A stretch of DNA of 64,000 nucleotides from Crotalaria pallida. Lineage: Eukaryota > Streptophyta > Magnoliopsida > Fabales > Fabaceae. The position numbers and the translations under genes were made by a program. How positions within the stretch are numbered: the first letter of the stretch is position 1; every line of letters begins with the position of its first letter. A model generated the notes under the pieces. That model was not told the DNA's origin. It ran no database searches and saw nothing but the letters and a program-made list of their open reading frames with translations. Positions 58,318 to 64,000 of the stretch are shown here, piece by piece. The DNA is taken from contig CM075650.1 in NCBI GenBank assembly GCA_037953625.1, positions 126,215,706 through 126,279,705 of the forward strand, given 5' to 3'.

Positions 58318-58686
58318 GCGAACGGAGGTTCCTAATAGTGTGCGGGGTGCTCTCGGTTGTAATTGGGTGCGGCTCAATTGCTGGTTATAGAAATCTCAAG
58401 CGGGTCGCTTGGGGACTGGACTAGGCCTTTCGACGGGAAGGGTGAACCAGTATAAAAATTCCTGGTGCAAGCTTTTCTATCCCTATCTCTTTTATTTTCC
58501 CACTTTCATTTATTTACGTTTCTGCGCTACTCTTATTTTTCTATAAATCGATTTCACTCTCCTTCTCAAACGCCTAATCTCTCCAACGCAAAACAATTTT
58601 TTAATTTGTAAGGGATTTTGCAATAAATTAATAAAACTCGATTCACCCCCCCCCCCCCTCTCAAGAGTTTGAGGCCAAACCCAACA
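58318..58686 (+). mobile_element. Plus-strand LTR, unit 3 (right part)
   Basis: Resumes after element H with GCGAACGGAGG and ends GAGGCCAAACCCAACA at 58686. A 13-base C run near 58646 is longer than in unit 2. Faces the minus-strand LTR at 59458. Confidence 0.85.
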
Positions 58687-59457
58687 ATAGAATACACAAG
58701 AGAGAAAGGTAGAAATTCTTCTTATCATTGCCTTCATTCTTTCTCATCACTTTTTCCTTTTTATTCTTCTGCCAGCCCCACTCAAATCCCCCAATCCGTG
58801 TACTTGGTTTCTTCACACGCACATTCTTGCATTTCTCACTGGCTCTATGAGCTTCTGCCACGTGTCTCTGACTGTTAACAGAATTCTCACTCACTTTTGT
58901 GTGGGAATCTCCACTAACTAATTGCCCATTTTGCCCATCCATGCCAATCACGTATGTTACAATACTTCCCCATTAAAATTAACCTTGTCCACAAGGTTAA
59001 AGTCAGGATAAGCTAATTGCATGTCCTGAAGATCTTCCCAAGTAGTTTCAGATGGTTCCTGATTCTCCCATTGAATGAGCAGTTGAGGAATCTTGAATGA
59101 GCCTCTAATGATTTCTCTCTTATTGAGAAGTTTAGCAGGCACTAATAGAGGGCCCTCTTCAGATGTAGTTAGAGGTAGAGGTACATAGGTAGTATGATCA
59201 TTCCCTCTGCAAGCTTTTAATTGTGAAATGTGAGAAACAGGATGAATCTTAGCATCAAGTGGTAAAAGCAGTTTGTAAGCTACCATGCCAATCTTATCTA
59301 CTATTGGAATTGGTCCAAAATACCTCATTCTTAGCTTTTGATTCTTTCTTAGCTGTACAAAGTGCTTCGTGTAAGGCTACAGTTTGACTAGGACAAGATC
59401 ACCAATCCTGAACTCCTTATGTATCCTCTTCATATCAGCATATTTCTTCATTATGTC
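58687..59457 (-). pseudogene. Element T integrase C-terminus and 3' LTR piece (unit 3)
   Basis: 771 bp, near-identical to 38647-39417, with the same TAG after VLVKL, the same chromodomain end (WENQEPSETTWEDL, one change) and the same polypurine tract (about 58962-58975). Ends in ATGTC before the solo LTR. Confidence 0.87.
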
Positions 59458-60427
59458 TGTTGGGTTTGGCCTCAAAATCTTGAGGGGGAGGGGGTGAATC
59501 GAGTTTTATTAATTTATTGAAAAATCCCTTACAAATTAAAAATTGTTTTGCGTTGGAGAGATTAAACGTTTGAGAAGGAGAGCGAAAACGATTGATTAAA
59601 GAATAAGAGTAGCGCGAAAACGTAAATAAATGAAATCGAAAATTAAAAGAGATAGGGATAGAAAAGCTTGCACCGGAAATTTTATATTGGTTCAACCTTC
59701 CCGTCGAAAGGCCTAGTTCAGTCCCCAAGCGACCCGCTTGAGAGTTCTATAACCAGCAATTGAGCTGCACCCAATTACAACCAAGAGCACCCCGCACACT
59801 ACTAGGAACCTCCATTCTCTAGGGGCCTCAACAACACACAACAAGGTTCCTCACCCTACGAACGCCTCAACGTTCAACTATGGGATTCTCTCCCTAACCA
59901 CTAAGGTTGAGTACAATTGAATGTGAGTGATTACAACAAGTTTCACGTGTTATCCAAACACAGATACAACAATTCAATACTCTACGATAATGAAGTTGTC
60001 TTTTGAATTCTAAAGGCCAACAAGAGTTCTTAGAGTTCTTCAAAAAGTTTGAACGTGATTTTCAGAGAGAAGAGAAGGAGAAGAAGAAAAACACATATGA
60101 TCAGATGAAAGAGTGAATGACAAAAATCTATTTCAAATGTTGGAGTGATTTGAATTTAAAGAATAAAACTTTTCTAAATCAAAAAGATTTAAACCAACAA
60201 ATTAAAATCAATTTTAAATCAAAATAGAATAAAATATGATTTTGTAATAAGTTTTCAAATCAAAATCAAATCAAAATGATTTAAGAAATAAAATAAAGAT
60301 TTGATTCTTAAAACAAATAAGGAAATAATTCAAACTTAAAATCAATTTCGAATTTTTGAAAATAAATAAGAATCATTTATATAAAAACAAATCTGGAAAT
60401 AAATCAAAACGATTCTGACACGTTTTT
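59458..60427 (-). mobile_element. Solo Sirevirus-type LTR, unit 3 (truncated by element X)
   Basis: Corresponds to 39418-40390. Breaks off just before the palindrome array, at GACACGTTTTT, where another LTR starts. The rest would lie beyond X, outside the window. Confidence 0.85.
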
Positions 60428-62826
60428 TGTAACATCTGCCTTTTGACTCACTTCTTCTACATGTCCCTAATCAAGAAAACTGTTTTAACCTAATTAAATT
60501 AAGAATTGATTGAAAAAGTTTTGATTTCATGATGGATCTTTACACTTTGAAGTTTCATCTATTTGTGATATGATTTTATGTGTTTGATTTTCTAAGGTTT
60601 TCAAGGAATCATATTGCTTAAGGTTTTAATTGAGATTTTGTTTTCTCAAATTGATTCATATGATTCTCTGGTTTTAAGATGGAAAATTATTTTCTATAAG
60701 TCTAAAAAAAAATCAAAGTCCAATCATCTTGATCTAGAATCTTCTCTAGAAAACCCTAATTAGCATTCTTAATCTTTGATTAAACCTTAATCAAGTTCTT
60801 AATCCTTGATTAAGCACTTAATCACTCTCTTAAACTCTAAACCCTCAAGGTTAGTGAGCTAACCTAGAATTAGCTTTCACTAAACCTATGCTAGTATGGA
60901 TGAAGTCTTTGATTAGTACCTTAATCCCTGATTAAGCCCTAAACTCTAAGGATTAGTGGAGTAAACCTAAATTAGTTTTCCTAATCCTACCTTAATCATG
61001 ATTAGACCCTAATTAGTACCTTAAACCTAATTTAGCTAACCTAATCTACCCTAAACACCCTAGGGCCGAATGCTTAAGTGCATTCCTTGGCCACCAAGTT
61101 GGTTTACTTGGTCTCCAAGTTCCTTAACTTAGTAGCCAAGTCTATGACATCATCAAGGTGACCTAAGCATGACATAAGGAGGAAAAAGAAAAGAAATAGA
61201 AAAGAAAATAAGGGAAAGCCGTGGAGAGGAGGAAAGAAACAAGCCCAAGCCCACAAATCACATATACAAACACCAACACACACACTTCCTTGGTTTCCAT
61301 TTCTTCATTTCCTTCATTTCTTTTCCAAACCAAACACAACACTAAGAGCAAAATCAAGCTCTTAGCGAGGGAGTGAGAGAGAGAGTGGCCGAATTAGAGA
61401 GAGAGGAAGAACCAAAACCTAAACACTTCACAATCTAAGCAAGATCAATCAAGATAGTGAAGAAGAGAAGGAGAAACCATGGACTTAAAGTGAAAGAGTG
61501 AGTGATCCGTGAGGAGAGAGAAGAGAAAACCAAAGAACAACACCAAGATTTGGACTTGATTTTTAAAGCTTTTGATTAAGTAAACATTTTGTTTCATGAT
61601 CTTAAGAGTTTTAAACCTATTTTCTTTGATTCATTTTTGTTCTTCATGATTTCTTTCTAAAGCTTTGATTTGGTTTGAAAATGTTAATGCATGTTGGTTT
61701 TTATGTTAGATCTAGAGATTTTACTTACATGCATGTGGATCTCTAAGCTTGATCTTGAAGTTTTTGTTAAGAAAGTATTCTCTCTTATGATCTTAAGTTT
61801 TCTACTTGATTTCTTAAATGGGTTTTGAAAAGAACTTGATTTTAAGTTTTCATGAAGGCTTTTTTTTCAAAGATCTAGTGTTTTTTATTTCATGCATGTC
61901 AAGATCTATGCTTGAACTATGATATGTTTGATGCTTGAGTTTTAATGTAAAGATCTTTGAGAATGATTGAATTTTATTGATGATTTTTCTTGTGTTGGTC
62001 ACGGTTTTGATGATGATGTGGTTGAAATCTTGATTTTCTTTTGGTTGATCTCTTGCATGTTATGATCTTGAAGTTTAGTGATGTTTTAGATGAATATAAA
62101 ATTTTGTGATGTTGTTATTTTGAGTGGTGGTCATGGTTTGTATGTGTAAATGAAAAGGGTTAAGATTTTCTTAAGTTTAATTGATGAATATGTGATTTCC
62201 ATGAACTTTGAGTTGATTTTAAGTGTTTGAAGTGAAATAAAAATTGTTAGAGACCTATGTATGCTCACGGTTTTATGTAGAAAATGCATGCTAGGATTAT
62301 ATTTTTTTTACTTGTTTGATGAATTATGTGAAATTGTTGTTGGATTTGAAATTATTTTTAGAAGTCTTGAATTATTGAAAATTTTTTTGAGAAAACTTAG
62401 TTAAGGTCACGGTTTGGACCTTAGCTTTGGAGCTAAATTTTCTTGAATGTATGAATGTTGACATCATGAAATTATGTGTTGATTTGTGAAGTTATTCCTT
62501 GAAGAAATAATTTTTGAACAACTAATGATGTATACGGTTTTGACATGTTTAGGGATAATGAGATGAAGTTTTTCTAAGATAGAGTTGATTAAGTATAAGT
62601 TAAATGAAAATTTGTCTAAATGTTTATGTGAAGCATGATTCGGTTTATGTGTGCTTTAGAGTTTGATTTATTTATTTGATTGAGTTATATGTATGAATAA
62701 GTATATGAACATGTTTATATTCAACTTGATAACTTGTGATTGTATGATGTTTGAAATGAGTGAATGTTTGCTTGAGATTCTTGAGTAAAGTAAGAATGAT
62801 TTTTAGAATGCATCATGAAGGTGTTT
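60428..62826 (+). mobile_element. Element X: start of a chromovirus-type LTR, probably plus strand
   Basis: Starts TGTAACATCTGCC immediately after LTR sequence of unit 3 and a run of five Ts that may be its target duplication. 2.4 kb without ORFs, AT-rich. A stretch with GAGAGAGAG and AAGAAGAGAAGG around 61370-61550 resembles a transcribed leader. CATGCATGT and GTCACGGTTTTG stretches recall the minus-strand sense of the element B LTR, suggesting a related family in the opposite direction. Interrupted by element Y; the other end is not in the window. Confidence 0.6.
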
Positions 62827-63946
62827 GATCGAGGCCGTACCCGATACAAATAAAAACAGTTTAAGTATAGTATTAGGAAATGACTCCTAGGTCGTCTCCC
62901 AAGGAATATCTTATCAAGCAAAAGGTCGAACACATAGTATGCATAGAAAACAGGGGGGTTTTTTTTATATTGAATATTGAATAATTGAAGTCAAAACAGA
63001 ATTAAATTAAAACGAAGAAACAGATAAGGAAAAGCGGATAAACCCCTTTGGCTCGCGTTCACAACTCTATCATCGGTCACAAAAGATCAATTTCTTTCCT
63101 CTTCACTGTCCAACTCGTGAGAATTAAATACTAAGCGAAAATTCAATTCTCACCCCAAAACCCAAACCTCTAATTAAGCATTAAAAGCCTAAGCATGGAG
63201 TTTTTACGAGTTTGCATAAATTAAGCATTCATACACATGGATTATCTCTATATAATGGAACTAAGCGAACCATAACATATCAATAAGCATGAAAACAGTG
63301 AATAAAAACGAAATAGCATTAAGAACAAAACCTCAAGAGTATGTGATACATTACCAAAGGGATTTAACCTAAGAGTTTAGCCTTCCATGAAGAAAAATAC
63401 CAAAAACGTGTAGAAAGGGAAGAGAGAGAAACCCTAGCAGCCACCACAAGCTTGGAGAGCAAAACTAAGCCTTCTCTATGAGAGAGAATGTAAAAAAAAC
63501 GTGAATGGAAGGTCTCTCCAAGGGTTTACACGAATTTGGCTTTTTAAATCACAAAACGGGCCTAAATCATGGGCCCAAATCCTAAGGAAAGCTTATCTCT
63601 AAATTAAATCTAAAAATATCTTATAGATAAAATCTAAATCTTAAAAGATATAACTAAATCTCAACTAATCCTAAAGATAGATTACAATCTTCACTTCATC
63701 ATATATCTTCTCTTCCAACATTAAATCTTCATTCCCAAAATGTCCAAAAAGACCTTGTGCCAAATATGACCTGAAAATAGAAATAGAATTAATTAGGCTA
63801 AATAATCCCAAATTAAACAATATTCAGAATATTAGTCCAATAAACTCTAAATCACTAAATCAAGCTAAACAATGTCAAATGGGCAACAAGTCTTAATAAT
63901 AGGAGTAAAATAATGCAAGGAATAATGGGAAATAAAATGCTCATCA
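62827..63946 (-). mobile_element. Element Y: 3' LTR (about 1,120 bp) of another gypsy-type element
   Basis: Plus-strand ends TGATCGAGGCCG and GCTCATCA. Followed by AATACCCCCACACTT, which on the minus strand is a polypurine tract, so this is the 3' LTR of a minus-strand element entering from the right. Start chosen by the TG and by analogy with element H (TGATGCGG...TTATCA). No ORF. Lineage not determined; resembles Tat/Athila LTR style. Confidence 0.6.
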
Positions 63947-64000
63947 AATACCCCCACACTTATCCTTTTGCACTCCTGGGCAAAACTAAGAATTAGGACT
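63947..64000 (-). other. Polypurine tract and first internal bases of element Y
   Basis: AGTGTGGGGGTATT (minus strand) adjoins the LTR. The remaining 40 bases are too few to assign. Confidence 0.55.

Noticed and set aside
60428..62826. Host intergenic or gene sequence at the right side
   Set aside because: The sharp TGTAACA start next to LTR sequence, the leader-like stretch and the absence of exons favour an LTR. With only one end visible this remains moderate.

Overview
This 64 kb window is nuclear DNA of a flowering plant, most likely a legume of the soybean/bean group. The grounds are large Ty3/gypsy and Ty1/copia LTR retrotransposons with initiator-Met and tRNA-Asp primer sites, LTRs packed with AATCGATTA motifs, AT-rich composition, and no bacterial-type genes. 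I found no intact host gene. Almost every base can be assigned to a transposable element or to a duplication made of them. The region has the nested-insertion structure expected of pericentromeric or other gene-poor heterochromatin. The species is inferred from general familiarity, not proven.

Layout. The oldest layer is a tandem array of a roughly 7.1 kb unit: unit 1 at 1-4690, unit 2 at 4691-5358 plus 38021-45012, unit 3 at 45013-45945 plus 58318-60427. Each unit contains a decayed Reina-like chromovirus (called T here, minus strand), a solo Sirevirus-type LTR on the minus strand, and a 5'-truncated LTR of the same family on the plus strand. The units share the same internal deletion, nonsense codons, LTR insertion site and junction, so they arose by duplication and not by separate insertions.

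Younger elements split the array. Element B (5359-38015, target duplication CTTCT) is a Tekay/Del-like chromovirus with about 4.5 kb LTRs. Its 3' LTR was hit by an 8,546 bp element with two 3,028 bp LTRs and no polyprotein (5509-14054, duplication AAACA), called the LARD-like element. That element carries an antisense fragment of a host HSP90 gene. At B's polypurine tract/3' LTR boundary sits element C (18416-28767, duplication ACATT), a Sirevirus-like copia element that keeps only gag. C's 5' LTR was in turn hit by a 5'-truncated LINE (19448-22725). Unit 2 also received a 520 bp solo LTR (42719-43238, duplication CAGTG). Unit 3 received element H (45946-58312, duplication CCCTA), a complete Athila-like element with gag-pol, an env-like third ORF and a tRNA-Asp primer site. 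The right edge holds another chromovirus-type LTR (X, from 60428) interrupted by the 3' LTR of a further element (Y, from 62827).

None of the polyproteins is intact. B, H, T and the LINE all have in-frame stops, and H also has frameshifts. The only long undamaged ORF is the gag of C. The most unusual signals are: the HSP90 fragment inside the LARD-like element; arrays of palindromes arranged as pairs about two helical turns apart in two unrelated retroelement families; the tandem 7.1 kb array; and head-to-head LTRs that could give hairpin RNA.
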